DNA of 64,000 nt from Streptomyces sp. HD (lineage in GTDB: Bacteria; Actinomycetota; Actinomycetes; Streptomycetales; Streptomycetaceae), in NCBI RefSeq assembly GCF_028369295.1, contig NZ_JAQMYP010000004.1, forward strand, positions 266,802-330,801. Reading direction: 5' to 3'. Below the pieces are notes generated by a model. That model made no database searches, had not been told where the DNA came from, and worked only from the letters and a program-made list of their open reading frames with translations. The position numbers and the translations under genes are program-made. Shown piece by piece: positions 7,500-16,134 of this stretch. Within the stretch, counting starts at the first letter, position 1. Every line of letters starts with the position of its first letter.

Positions 7500-10415
7500 C
7501 TATTCGAGCAGCTCCGCGTACGAGCCCATGGCCAGGGCGATGTCCGCCTGGGCCCAGAACCGGTGATACGTGAACGACGGCACCGCGCCGCCCGCGAGAT
7601 ACGCCTCGATCTTCGACCAGGCCGGGTCGTCCTCGTAGAACGAGCGGATCGAGTCGAAGGTCGACGACGAGCTGATCGCGTCGCCGTTCGGCATGGTGCC
7701 GGTCCAACCGGACGGGATGTAGATCGCGTCGTCGAAGCGGTTGTAGTCGGCGCGGTTCTCCGGGACGGCGACGCCGAGGGCGTCCTGGTAGTTGCTCCAC
7801 ATGCCGTCGAGGAGCGCCTTGGCCGTGGTGGCGGCCTGCGTGTCACCGGAGCGGTCGGCGTAGTACGTCAGGGTCTTGGCGTACGCGGCCGCCACACCGA
7901 CGTCGTTGGTGTAGTCGGCGACGGTGACGTGCAGTCCGCTGTTGGCACCGGGACTTGAGGCGTTCCAGGTGTCGGGCTGGCCCGACCACTGGAGTGTCGC
8001 GGGGATCTGGTAGGTACCGTCCGGGTTGATCGTGGTCTTGGACAGCGCCCACTTGACCCACTTGTCGAGGATCGCCTTCGCGGAGGCGTTCCCCGTCTGC
8101 TGGTAGTACTCGGCGACCCGCTCCATCGACCACGCCTGGAAGCCGAACCACTGGTTGGACGGCGGGTCGTGGTAGACGGGCTGCTCGTCGTAGTACATGC
8201 CGTAGAACGTCGACTTCCCGGCCGGCGGGGTCGCGTACCGGCCCGCCCAGCTGTTGGTCGCACCGCCCGCGATCGCGCCCTCGTCGGACTGCAGCCAGCG
8301 GTAGAACTCCAGCTGCCGCGTGAGCGACTTGCCCCAGTCGGCCTGGCCCGTCGCCGACTTGGGCTTCAGGTCGGCGTAGGAGCTCAGGGCGTACGCGGCC
8401 AGGGGGTTCTGGTAGCCGCTGTGGGAGTGGCTGGAGCCGATGCGCCAGGCCCAGCCCGCCGAGGTGTCGGTGGCGCCGCCCCAGGCGTAGTACCAGGACA
8501 GCAGGTACGCCGAGGCGTCCTTGCCGGTGCCGGCCGGGCAGGTGGACGGGCCGACGCAGTTGCCGATCTTCTTGAAGTACTTGTCGTACATCGCGTAGCG
8601 CAGATAGTCGCCCATCTTCGCGGCCTTGGCCACGGTCGCGGAGATCTGGCCGCCCTTGCCCTGCTCGTCGGCCCACTTGTCGGCCCAGTACGCGGCCTGC
8701 ACCGCACGGGCGTCGGCGTCGGGGGCGTTGGTGAACTTCCACTGCTTGGCGTACGACGCGTCACCCGTGAACAGGTCCAGGTAGCCGTTCTTGCCGCCGT
8801 ACTTGAACTGGTCGCAGGTCGGCTGCGGCACCGTCTCCCACACCGACTCCTGCGCGCCGCGCTGGAAGGTGTTGATGTACGACGGCCCCGTGTCGCTCGG
8901 CCCGGCCTCGCACTTGCCCGGCGAGTTGCCGTACCCGTAGACGTTGTCGACGTCCTGCAGCCAGTGCATGCCGTAGACGTCGTCGGTGCCGTACGCGCTC
9001 TTCAGCTCACCGGCGATCGGGTCCGAGCCGACCGAGACCGACGAGTCGAGCTTCGCCGGATACTCGTTCGGGGTGTCCAGCTCGGGCGCGTAGGTCGCCG
9101 GCTTCGATGCGTTGTAGAAGGAGTTGGTCGGCTGGTCGGCGTGGGTCGGGATCATGTACTTCTCCATCAGATCCCAGGCGCCGTTGAACTTCGACCAGTC
9201 GCCGCTCACCTTGCCGTACATGGCCTGGAGCCACAGCAGATAGCTGTACGCCTCCGACGTGGTCTCGTGCCCGTGGTCCGGCGCCTCGACGATCAGTGTC
9301 TCGACCGAGTGGTAGGGGATTCCCTCGGGCGAGAAGTAGCCGTTCGCCGGGTTGGTGATCTTGCCGTACAGCTCCAGGAAGCGGGCGTCGTACGCCTTCG
9401 TCGCCGCGATCTGGGTGGCGGTGACCGTGGCCTTCGCATGCCCGGTGGCCGTCGACTCGAAGGCGGCCGATCCGGTGCCGGAGGAGCCCGCGGTGATGGT
9501 CACCTTCTGCGCGGTGTTCCAGTTCGAGGGCGTGAAGGTGAGTGAGGCGCCGCCGGTCACCGACAGGCCCGAGTTGCCGCTCGTGCGGGCGGTGGTGACG
9601 GTGACGTCGGCCGACGGCCGGGTCGACAGCTTGACGTCGTACGTCGCCGACTTGCCCTGCTGGACCGGGAGTTGGGTCGGCGAGGCGACCACGGCGGGAC
9701 CCGAGGCGACCGTGATGCCGACCGGCGTGGACTCCGCGGACGCGCCCAGGCTGTCGTACGCCTTCGCGAGCAGCGAATGACTGCCCACGGTCAAGCTGGA
9801 GACCGAGAGCGAGTACGGCGCCGTCGTGTCCGTGCCCAGCAGCGTGGTGTCGTCGTAGAACTCCATCTTGCTGATCGTCGCGCTGTCCGCGGCCGCGGCG
9901 GTGGCCGCGAGCGGGACGGCGTCGCCCTGCGAGTAGACGGCGCCCGCCGCCGGGCTGGTCAGCACGGTGATGGGGGGTTGGTGGGCGCCTGCGCAACTGG
10001 TGCCGTTGATGGCGAAGTTCGTGGGGGCGGCGTTGCTGCCGCTGTAGGTGAACTGCGCACCGGTGGTGACCGCGGCGCCGGCGGCGATCCGGCCGTTGTG
10101 GCCGGCGTCCTTGACCGTGACCGCCTGACCGGACTGCGACCAGGTGCCGTTCCAGCCGTTGCCGAGCTTCTGGTTGCCCGCGTAGCTGTACGTCAGGGTC
10201 CAGCCGTCGATGACGTCCGTGCCCCGGTTGGTGATCGTCAGATCCGCGGTGAAGCCGGAGCCCCAGTCATTGGTCTTGTAGTCGACGCTGCACTGAACGG
10301 CCGCTGCCTGAGCGGGAGTTGATCCCGAGCTCAGCATCGCCAAGGGGAGCGCCAGGGCCGCGACGGCGGCCGTCCAGAACCGTCGTACGGTTCTGCGTCT
10401 GCGTGGGGGATGCAC
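7500..10415 (-). CDS. Secreted GH48 processive cellulase with N-terminal CBM2
   Basis: A 971-residue reducing-end cellobiohydrolase. Residues 1-38 are a long actinobacterial signal peptide (Arg-rich head, cleavage near AQAAA). Residues about 39-141 are a CBM2. About 147-237 form an Ig-like/big domain ([16 protein letters not shown]), about 238-338 a second all-beta linker domain, and GH48 runs from about 340 to the end. The proposed catalytic acid is Glu388 in [15 protein letters not shown], followed by the usual LQAMYG. The GTG start is fixed by AAGGAGGA just upstream. The gene is divergent from the GH6 gene; a perfect CebR-type box lies 47 bp upstream of its start. GH48 plus GH6 plus CBM2 is the classic actinobacterial crystalline-cellulose set. 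Confidence 0.95.
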   Translation of the reverse strand: MHPPRRRRTVRRFWTAAVAALALPLAMLSSGSTPAQAAAVQCSVDYKTNDWGSGFTADLTITNRGTDVIDGWTLTYSYAGNQKLGNGWNGTWSQSGQAVTVKDAGHNGRIAAGAAVTTGAQFTYSGSNAAPTNFAINGTSCAGAHQPPITVLTSPAAGAVYSQGDAVPLAATAAAADSATISKMEFYDDTTLLGTDTTAPYSLSVSSLTVGSHSLLAKAYDSLGASAESTPVGITVASGPAVVASPTQLPVQQGKSATYDVKLSTRPSADVTVTTARTSGNSGLSVTGGASLTFTPSNWNTAQKVTITAGSSGTGSAAFESTATGHAKATVTATQIAATKAYDARFLELYGKITNPANGYFSPEGIPYHSVETLIVEAPDHGHETTSEAYSYLLWLQAMYGKVSGDWSKFNGAWDLMEKYMIPTHADQPTNSFYNASKPATYAPELDTPNEYPAKLDSSVSVGSDPIAGELKSAYGTDDVYGMHWLQDVDNVYGYGNSPGKCEAGPSDTGPSYINTFQRGAQESVWETVPQPTCDQFKYGGKNGYLDLFTGDASYAKQWKFTNAPDADARAVQAAYWADKWADEQGKGGQISATVAKAAKMGDYLRYAMYDKYFKKIGNCVGPSTCPAGTGKDASAYLLSWYYAWGGATDTSAGWAWRIGSSHSHSGYQNPLAAYALSSYADLKPKSATGQADWGKSLTRQLEFYRWLQSDEGAIAGGATNSWAGRYATPPAGKSTFYGMYYDEQPVYHDPPSNQWFGFQAWSMERVAEYYQQTGNASAKAILDKWVKWALSKTTINPDGTYQIPATLQWSGQPDTWNASSPGANSGLHVTVADYTNDVGVAAAYAKTLTYYADRSGDTQAATTAKALLDGMWSNYQDALGVAVPENRADYNRFDDAIYIPSGWTGTMPNGDAISSSSTFDSIRSFYEDDPAWSKIEAYLAGGAVPSFTYHRFWAQADIALAMGSYAELLE

Positions 10416-10461
10416 GTGCTGGTTCCTCCTTGCGGCTCGGAGAAGTCAAGGCTTGAACCAG

Positions 10462-10475
10462 TGGGAGCGCTCCCA
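10462..10475. promoter_or_regulatory. CebR operator (cellulose-utilisation repressor box)
   Basis: TGGGAGCGCTCCCA is a perfect 14-bp palindrome identical to the CebR consensus known from Streptomyces cellulase and cellobiose genes. It lies 47 bp upstream of the GH48 GTG. CebR, a LacI-family protein released by cello-oligosaccharides, would repress here; cebR itself is not in the window. Confidence 0.9.
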
Positions 10476-10604
10476 TAGTGATGACGGGGGTGCAAGGGGT
10501 CAAGACGCTTGAAGAGTCGAAAAGATTCGATGAATTCAGTTGAGCAAAAGTCAGTAGCTGCTCTGTCCTTTGCCGTCACTTGGCGCTAACTTCGGTGACA
10601 CCAG

Positions 10605-10618
10605 TGGGAGCGATTCCA
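10605..10618. promoter_or_regulatory. Degenerate CebR box on the GH6 side
   Basis: TGGGAGCGATTCCA matches the CebR palindrome at 12 of 14 positions. It lies 165 bp upstream of the GH6 start, so the GH6 leader would be long if this box overlaps its promoter. Confidence 0.7.
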
Positions 10619-10782
10619 TCAGTCGACGCGTCCGTCACGGCGCGCCTGATCTGCAAGGAGTCGCTCATGCGACACCCCCCGCGTTCAGTACTTTTAGCCG
10701 TCGTCGGCACCTCCTCCTTGCCTCTTGCGCGCCCTGCACGGACGGACCGTCAGCACCCGCAACCAAGAAGGAACCCCCACTC

Positions 10783-12501
10783 ATGAGTCGTACCAGAACA
10801 GCGATGCTCGCTGCCCTGACGCTGGTCGCCGGGGCCTCGGGGACCGCGCTCGCCGCGGACCCCGACGCGATCGGACCGGCCGCCGTCCCCTGCACCGTCG
10901 ACTACAAGGTGCAGAACCAGTGGGACACCGGCTTCACCGCCGCCGTCACGGTCACCAACCAGGGCTCCGCCAGGTCGAACTGGTCGGTGAAGTGGTCGTA
11001 CGCCGGGAACCAGAAGGTCACCAGCGGCTGGAACGCCAGGATCAGCCAGAGCGGCGCCGCGGTCACCGCCGCCAACGAGACCTACAACGGCGCGCTGGCA
11101 ACGGGCGGTTCGGTCAGCTTCGGCTTCCAGGGCTCCTACAGCGGCACCAACGCCATCCCGGCCACCTTCACCCTCGACGGCGTGACCTGCAACGTCGACG
11201 ACGGCAGCGGTGGCCCGACGGATCCGCCGGACCCCGGCCCGACCGGCCCCAAGGTCGACAACCCGTACTCCGGCGCCAAGGTGTACGTGAACCCGGAGTG
11301 GTCCGCGCATGCCGCCGCCGAGCCGGGCGGCAGCCGGATCTCCAACCAGCCCACCGGGGTGTGGTTGGACCGGACCGCCGCCATCAACGGCGTGAACGGC
11401 GGCATGGGCCTGCGCGCCCACCTCGACGAGGCCCTCAAGCAGAAGGGCAGCGGCGAGCTCGTCGTCCAGCTGGTGATCTACAACCTGCCGGGCCGCGACT
11501 GCTCCGCTCTCGCCTCCAACGGTGAGCTCGGCCCGACGGAGATCGACAAGTACAAGACGCAGTACATCGACCCGATCGCCGCGATCCTCGCCGACCCCAA
11601 GTACGCCTCGCTGCGGATCGTCAACACCGTCGAGCTCGACTCGCTGCCGAACCTCGTCACCAACGTCACGCCGCGGCCCACCGCCACGCCGAACTGCGAC
11701 ACGATGAAGGCCAACGGCAACTACACCAAGGGCGTCGGCTACGCGCTGGGCAAACTCGGTGACGTCCCGAACGTCTACAACTACGTGGACGCCGGGCACC
11801 ACGGCTGGCTCGGCTGGGACGACAACTTCTCGGCCACCGTCCAGACGCTCAAGCAGGCCGCGACCGCCGAGGGCGCCACCGTGGGCGACGTGGCCGGCTT
11901 CATCACCAACACGGCCAACTACAGCGCCCTGAAGGAGCAGTACTTCACCATCAGCGACTCCGTGAACGGCAAGTCCGTGCGCGAGTCGAAGTGGGTGGAC
12001 TGGAACCGGTACGTCGACGAGCTCTCCTACGCCCAGGCCTTCCGCCAGGAGGCCGTGAGCCAGGGCTTCCCCTCGGGCGTCGGCATGCTGATCGACACGT
12101 CGAGGAACGGCTGGGGCGGCTCCGCACGGCCCACCGGCCCGGGTGCGACGACCGATGTCGACACGTACGTCAGCGGCGGCCGTATCGACCGGCGCATCCA
12201 CGTCGGCAACTGGTGCAACCAGTCGGGCGCGGGCCTCGGCGAGCGTCCGCAGGCCAACCCGGCGACCGGAATCGACGCGTACGTCTGGATGAAGCCTCCG
12301 GGCGAGTCCGACGGCGCCAGCAGCGCCATCCCGAACGACGAGGGCAAGGGCTTCGACCGGATGTGCGACCCGACCTACACGGGCAACCCGCGCAACAACA
12401 ACAACATGTCCGGCGCCCTGCCGAACTCCCCGCTGTCCGGCCACTGGTTCTCGGCCCAGTTCCAGCAGCTGATGCAGAACGCGTATCCGCCGTTGTCGTA
12501 G
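10783..12501 (+). CDS. Secreted GH6 cellobiohydrolase with N-terminal CBM2
   Basis: A 572-residue non-reducing-end exocellulase. The signal peptide (1-24, ending ALAA) is followed by a CBM2 (about 36-137), a Pro/Thr/Gly linker with PPDPGPTGP (about 140-158) and the GH6 domain to the C-terminus. The first GH6 signature is VIYNLPGRDCSALASNGE (Asp239 in the RDC motif). The general acid is Asp286 in TVELDSLPN, where many GH6 enzymes read EPDSL. DAGHHGWLGW is a further family signature. The ATG at 10783 is chosen over upstream in-frame codons because AAGAAGGAA precedes it and a normal signal peptide follows. Controlled from the shared GH48/GH6 promoter region. Confidence 0.95.
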   Translation: MSRTRTAMLAALTLVAGASGTALAADPDAIGPAAVPCTVDYKVQNQWDTGFTAAVTVTNQGSARSNWSVKWSYAGNQKVTSGWNARISQSGAAVTAANETYNGALATGGSVSFGFQGSYSGTNAIPATFTLDGVTCNVDDGSGGPTDPPDPGPTGPKVDNPYSGAKVYVNPEWSAHAAAEPGGSRISNQPTGVWLDRTAAINGVNGGMGLRAHLDEALKQKGSGELVVQLVIYNLPGRDCSALASNGELGPTEIDKYKTQYIDPIAAILADPKYASLRIVNTVELDSLPNLVTNVTPRPTATPNCDTMKANGNYTKGVGYALGKLGDVPNVYNYVDAGHHGWLGWDDNFSATVQTLKQAATAEGATVGDVAGFITNTANYSALKEQYFTISDSVNGKSVRESKWVDWNRYVDELSYAQAFRQEAVSQGFPSGVGMLIDTSRNGWGGSARPTGPGATTDVDTYVSGGRIDRRIHVGNWCNQSGAGLGERPQANPATGIDAYVWMKPPGESDGASSAIPNDEGKGFDRMCDPTYTGNPRNNNNMSGALPNSPLSGHWFSAQFQQLMQNAYPPLS

Positions 12502-12507
12502 TGCGAT

Positions 12508-12563
12508 GGCTGCGACTGCGGGATCGTTGTGGCTGGTCGCGCAGTTCCCCGCGCCCCTAGAGG
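12508..12563 (-). repeat. Dispersed Streptomyces intergenic repeat, copy 1
   Basis: Read on the minus strand this holds GGGGCGCGGGGAACTGCGCG followed by ACCAGCCACAACG and a CCCGCAG box. Similar elements are scattered between genes in many Streptomyces genomes. It fills most of the 84-bp gap after the GH6 gene. Copies 2 and 3 are at 22481-22557 and 37373-37417. Confidence 0.75.
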
Positions 12564-12585
12564 GCATCCAGTCCGCCGGGGTTGG

Positions 12586-13356
12586 TCAGTTCTCTTTGAC
12601 CAGGCCTCGGCGGATTGCGAACTCCACCGCTGAATAGCTGCCGTCGGGGCGCTCCAGCTCCAGCGGCACCGCCGTGTGCAGGGGCGGCTGGGCCATGAAG
12701 CGGGGTCGGGTGCCGTGGTGGGGCTGGGCGGCGTGGACCAGGAAGGGGTGGCAGAGGTAGACGTCGCCGGGGTTGCCGGTGGCGTGGGCGAGCGGGCGGT
12801 GGGCGGAGGCCTCGGCGACCTTCGGGCCCAGCTCCAGGAAGGAGGCGCCCCCCTCGCCGTACGGTTCCAGGATCTGGGGTACGTCGAGATGGGAGCCGAC
12901 CCGGATGCGGGTCGGCGCGTCGTCCTCGGTGACCTCGCTGAACAGGAACAGCATCAGTAGTGCACGGCCCTTCGAGTGCACGTTCGTGTGCGGGTGCTCG
13001 GCGCCCTCGGGAACGTAGCTGGCCTCGATGTGCCAGCCCGCGTCGGCCGGTTCCTCCTCGTGCGGAAACCGCAACGGGAAACTGCCCAGCGAGTAGCGGG
13101 ACTGCCAGCGGTCCTCACCCACCAGCACATCGAAGGCCTCGTGCAGCACGGGTGTGTTCACCGCGGCCGCGAACGGGCCCTGCGCCATGTCGTACACCCA
13201 GTGCACGGGGTCCTTCCAGGTCCCCGGATCCTCCCGGTCGTACCCGGTCTCACGCCACAGCAGCCGGGCGCAGTGCTCGGCGACACGGGGCGGAAAGGCA
13301 CCCTCGATCTTCACGAACCCGTCTTCGAGGAAGCGCTTCACCATCTCGTCGTCCAT
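12586..13356 (-). CDS. Phytanoyl-CoA dioxygenase (PhyH) family Fe(II)/2-oxoglutarate oxygenase
   Basis: A 256-residue member of the PhyH family, non-heme iron oxygenases that hydroxylate small molecules using 2-oxoglutarate. The iron-binding triad reads His109-x-Glu111 (WHIEASY) and a distal His208 (FLVHAAQPHH), with Arg217 positioned to hold 2-oxoglutarate. Most family members have HxD, so HxE is a slight deviation. The ATG at 13356 is chosen on alignment sense; an in-frame ATG 39 bp upstream is also possible, and neither has a strong ribosome-binding site. It is divergent from a methyltransferase gene with a 15-bp palindrome between them. Substrate unknown. Confidence 0.8.
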   Translation of the reverse strand: MDDEMVKRFLEDGFVKIEGAFPPRVAEHCARLLWRETGYDREDPGTWKDPVHWVYDMAQGPFAAAVNTPVLHEAFDVLVGEDRWQSRYSLGSFPLRFPHEEEPADAGWHIEASYVPEGAEHPHTNVHSKGRALLMLFLFSEVTEDDAPTRIRVGSHLDVPQILEPYGEGGASFLELGPKVAEASAHRPLAHATGNPGDVYLCHPFLVHAAQPHHGTRPRFMAQPPLHTAVPLELERPDGSYSAVEFAIRRGLVKEN

Positions 13357-13414
13357 CGGGTCATCGTGGGCGACCGGCCGTGCGGTCCGCATCCCAATTT
13401 TTTGCGCTCGTGTT

Positions 13415-13429
13415 TTGCCGTTACGGCAA
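13415..13429. promoter_or_regulatory. 15-bp palindrome between PhyH and methyltransferase genes
   Basis: TTGCCGTTACGGCAA is a perfect inverted repeat (7-bp arms, 1-base centre) in the 138-bp divergent gap, 66 bp before the methyltransferase start. It looks like a repressor operator; I cannot name the protein that binds it. Confidence 0.5.
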
Positions 13430-13494
13430 GGACAGTGGCCCCACGACGGTGCGTCGGAGCACGCTGGCCTCATCCGAAGGAGAGGCTGACGAGC

Positions 13495-14406
13495 ATGGCG
13501 CACCACGATCACGGAGACGACCACCACGCCGGTCATCAGCATGCCGGTCACCACCACGACCACGGCGACATCGACTGGAACGAGATGGCCCCGCTGCTGG
13601 AGGCGCAGGCGGAGTTGTTCACGCCCCTGTACGAACACGCCCTGGCCTGGCTGGCCAAACGGCAGACCGAGCCGGGGCTGATCGTCGACGTGGGCAGCGG
13701 GCCCGGCGTGATCGCCTGTCTGCTCGCCGACACGTTCCCCGGCGCCCGGATCGTCGCCGTCGACGGTTCCGAACCGCTTCTGGAGCGGGCCCGGGCGCGC
13801 GCCGAGCGGCTCGGTGTCGCCGACCGCTTCGGCACCCTCGCCGGTGAACTCCCGGACGTCCTCGGCGACTTGGACTACCCCGCCGATCTGCTGTGGGCCG
13901 GCCGCAGCCTGCACCACCTCGGCGACCAGCGAGCCGCCCTCGCCGCCTTCGCGGACCGCCTCGCGCACGGCGGCACGCTGGCCCTGCAGGAGGGCGGCCT
14001 CCCGGCCCGGTTCCTGCCGCGCGACATCGGCTTCGGGCGGCCCGGGCTGCAGGCCCGACTCGACGCCCTGGAGGCGGAGTGGTTCGCGGCGATGCGGGCG
14101 GACCTGCCCGGCAGCGTCGCCGAGACCGAGGACTGGCCCGCGCTGCTCAGCGCCGTCGGCCTCAGGCCCTCCGGTACCCGCAGTTTCCTCCTCGACCTGC
14201 CCGCCCCGACCACGGACCGGGCCCGCGCCTACATCGCAGCCCAGCTGTCCCGCACCCGCGAGGGTCTCGGTGACCGGCTCGACGCCGAGGACCGGGCGAC
14301 CCTCGACCGCCTCCTCGACCCGGACGACAAGGCGAGCGTGCACCACCGGCCGGACGTGTTCGTGCTGGCGGTGCAGACGGTGTACACGGCGGTGCGGACG
14401 AAGTGA
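13495..14406 (+). CDS. Class I SAM-dependent methyltransferase with His-rich N-terminus
   Basis: A 303-residue protein. SAM-binding motif I is VDVGSGPG (64-71), followed by the acidic end of strand 2 in VAVDGSEP (about 83-90) and a post-motif LWAGRSLHHLGD. The first 25 residues contain eleven histidines mixed with Asp and Gly (HHDHGDDHH..., HHHDHGD), a layout typical of metal-sensing or metal-storing tails and unusual for a small-molecule methyltransferase. The ATG is placed by AAGGAGAGG about 10 bp upstream. Divergent from the PhyH gene. Acceptor unknown; the His tail suggests Zn, Ni or Co affinity, which is inference. Confidence 0.8.
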   Translation: MAHHDHGDDHHAGHQHAGHHHDHGDIDWNEMAPLLEAQAELFTPLYEHALAWLAKRQTEPGLIVDVGSGPGVIACLLADTFPGARIVAVDGSEPLLERARARAERLGVADRFGTLAGELPDVLGDLDYPADLLWAGRSLHHLGDQRAALAAFADRLAHGGTLALQEGGLPARFLPRDIGFGRPGLQARLDALEAEWFAAMRADLPGSVAETEDWPALLSAVGLRPSGTRSFLLDLPAPTTDRARAYIAAQLSRTREGLGDRLDAEDRATLDRLLDPDDKASVHHRPDVFVLAVQTVYTAVRTK

Positions 14407-14562
14407 CCGTCGTCTTCGTGCGCGCACAACGGGGCCTCGCGGAGAGCGAATGGCGCCGCTGTCTCCCTTCCAACGCCTACCGGGCCGCCTGCGGGTCTTG
14501 ACTTCGAGAGTTCTCCAAGTGATGGACTCCCCGGCGTCCGAACGAAAGACAGGGGGATCACC

Positions 14563-15279
14563 ATGACCGGATCCATCACGACCGGCTCTCCGGCCGCACT
14601 CATCACCGGCGGCGGCAGCGGCATCGGCGCGGCGGTCGCGCGGCGACTGCTGGACGCCGGGTACCGGGTCGCCGTCACCGGCCGCGGAGAGGAACGGCTG
14701 CGTGGCTTCGCCGACGAACTCGGCAACCCGGACGGCCTGTTGACGATCGTCGGCAACACGGCCGAGTACGGGGACGTACAGCAGGCCGTCGACACGACAC
14801 TCAAGGCCTTCGGCCGGCTGGACACGGTCGTCGCCAACGCCGGTTTCGCCACCCATGACACGGTCGCCGAAGGTGACCCGTCCGGCTGGACCGAGATGGT
14901 GCTGACCAACGTCCTCGGCCCGGCCCTGCTGATCCGCGCCTCCGTCGACGCCCTCAGGGAATCCCGCGGCCGGATCGTCCTCGTCGGCAGCGTCGCCGGA
15001 TTCGTGCACGGGCCGGGCAACATCTACGGGGCGACGAAGTGGGCGGTGACCGGGCTCGCCGAGAACACCCGGCGGCAGGTCACCGATTGGGGCATCGGCG
15101 TGACCCTGATCGCGCCCGGCCGCGTGGAGACACCGTTCTGGGACAGCCACGGCAGCCTGCCGCCTGGGCATCTGCTGACCGCCGACCAGATCGCCGACTC
15201 GGTCGTGTGGGCCGTCCGGCAGCCCGACGGCGTGGACATCAACACCGTCGTCGTACGGCCGCTCGGACAGCCCAACTGA
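14563..15279 (+). CDS. Short-chain dehydrogenase/reductase (SDR)
   Basis: A 238-residue classical SDR. The NAD(P)-binding motif TGGGSGIG is at 15-22, NAG at 91-94, the catalytic Ser143 in LVGSVAG and the catalytic pair Tyr155/Lys159 in IYGATKWA. The PG box (IAPGRVETPF) follows. An Arg at the end of strand 2 (TGRGEER) suggests NADPH preference. AGGGGGA lies just before the ATG. It converges with the chitosanase gene, leaving 17 bp between stop codons. Substrate cannot be told from sequence. Confidence 0.85.
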   Translation: MTGSITTGSPAALITGGGSGIGAAVARRLLDAGYRVAVTGRGEERLRGFADELGNPDGLLTIVGNTAEYGDVQQAVDTTLKAFGRLDTVVANAGFATHDTVAEGDPSGWTEMVLTNVLGPALLIRASVDALRESRGRIVLVGSVAGFVHGPGNIYGATKWAVTGLAENTRRQVTDWGIGVTLIAPGRVETPFWDSHGSLPPGHLLTADQIADSVVWAVRQPDGVDINTVVVRPLGQPN

Positions 15280-15296
15280 CGTACGGACCCCCGGAC

Positions 15297-15992
15297 TCAG
15301 TTGCCCTGGATGAACTCCTTCGCCAACTGCTCGCCCAACGAGGCCGCCGCACTGCGGCTCTCGATGGGCGAGACCCGGGAGTTCTTGAAGAGGATGTACG
15401 TCACGCCGGAGCCGGTGCCGCCGGTCGCCGGGTCCGGGTCGAGGCCGAGGGACTCGGCGGTGGCGTAGGAGGCCTCGCCGATGATCTGCTTGGGGCCGGT
15501 GTCACCGACGACGGCGTACACGAGCCGGTCGTCGTGGATGACGGCGGCCACGCTGCCTCCCTTGATGCCCGCCGCGGAGTGGTCCCACGTATCGCTGACG
15601 CTGGGGACGACGACGTACGGCAGGGTGTCGGAGCGCAGCGGCTTGCCGTCGGACTGGTGGAACGCCGTGTCCGGCAGGAACCACGGGTCGGTGTTCTCAT
15701 TGCACTTGTCGGTGCGCTGACCGTCGCAGTCGATGTCCAGGTCGGCCTTCCAGAAGACGGCGCCGTCCTTGCCGCAGACCGGGACGGCGGCCGACGAGCC
15801 CTCGTCGGCGCGGTACTTGCCGTTCGAGACCTGTGAGCAGGACGTCACCTTCGCGAGCAGGTCGGCCGCGCTGACCGACATCTCCCCGAAGGGCGGTGGT
15901 TGGGGGTGGCCGGAGGCGCTCGCGGGGAGGAGCAAGGCGGCGAACAGCGCGGCGCCGGAGGCCGTGGTGAGGGTCAGTGGTCGGAAACGCAC
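15297..15992 (-). CDS. Secreted chitosanase, glycoside hydrolase family 75
   Basis: A 231-residue secreted enzyme with a signal peptide (about 1-28, ending ASASG). It shows the GH75 hallmarks: VFWKADLDIDCDGQ with the acidic catalytic site, a Cys pair (ADLDIDCDG and TDKCNEN), PYVVVP, AAVIHDDRLVYAVVGDTGP, and IIGEASYATAESLG with the second catalytic acid (Glu). GH75 enzymes endo-hydrolyse chitosan. The GTG start has GAAGGG upstream. A CsnR-like palindrome lies 39 bp upstream of the start, consistent with chitosan-oligomer induction. Probably monocistronic. Confidence 0.88.
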   Translation of the reverse strand: MRFRPLTLTTASGAALFAALLLPASASGHPQPPPFGEMSVSAADLLAKVTSCSQVSNGKYRADEGSSAAVPVCGKDGAVFWKADLDIDCDGQRTDKCNENTDPWFLPDTAFHQSDGKPLRSDTLPYVVVPSVSDTWDHSAAGIKGGSVAAVIHDDRLVYAVVGDTGPKQIIGEASYATAESLGLDPDPATGGTGSGVTYILFKNSRVSPIESRSAAASLGEQLAKEFIQGN

Positions 15993-16031
15993 TGTGAGGA
16001 AACCCTTCTGTCAGGATCTGTCTGGAATGTA

Positions 16032-16048
16032 TTAGTAAGGTTTCCTTA
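16032..16048. promoter_or_regulatory. CsnR-like operator upstream of the chitosanase
   Basis: TTAGTAAGGTTTCCTTA matches the chitosanase repressor (CsnR) palindrome as I recall it (TTAGGAAAGTTTCCTAA) at 14 of 17 positions. It contains a perfect inverted repeat GTAAGG-TTT-CCTTAC (16035-16049). Its position just upstream of a chitosanase gene supports the call. Confidence 0.7.
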
Positions 16049-16134
16049 CCTGCATTGATTGCGGCGTCATCACCTCAGTAGAAGACTGGTCGTGCCGAAG
16101 ATTTGGGACATTCGCCTGCTTTCTGGGAGGTGTC

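Larger units (their letters stand above)
10416..10782. promoter_or_regulatory. Divergent promoter region between GH48 and GH6 genes
   Basis: This 367-bp gap holds no convincing gene. It contains a stretch poorer in GC (about 10500-10560) than its surroundings and two operator-like boxes, one beside each gene: a perfect palindrome at 10462-10475 and a degenerate copy at 10605-10618. A small open frame (10580-10786) overlaps the GH6 start region but has ordinary leader composition and no recognisable product. Confidence 0.7.

Noticed and set aside
5174..7573. 799-codon plus-strand frame antisense to GH74
   Set aside because: Arg/Gly/Pro-rich translation without motifs; the GH74 frame on the other strand is fully diagnostic.
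13357..15171. Upstream extension of the PhyH reading frame to 861 codons
   Set aside because: It would run antisense through the methyltransferase and SDR genes. Only the last 256 codons look like PhyH.
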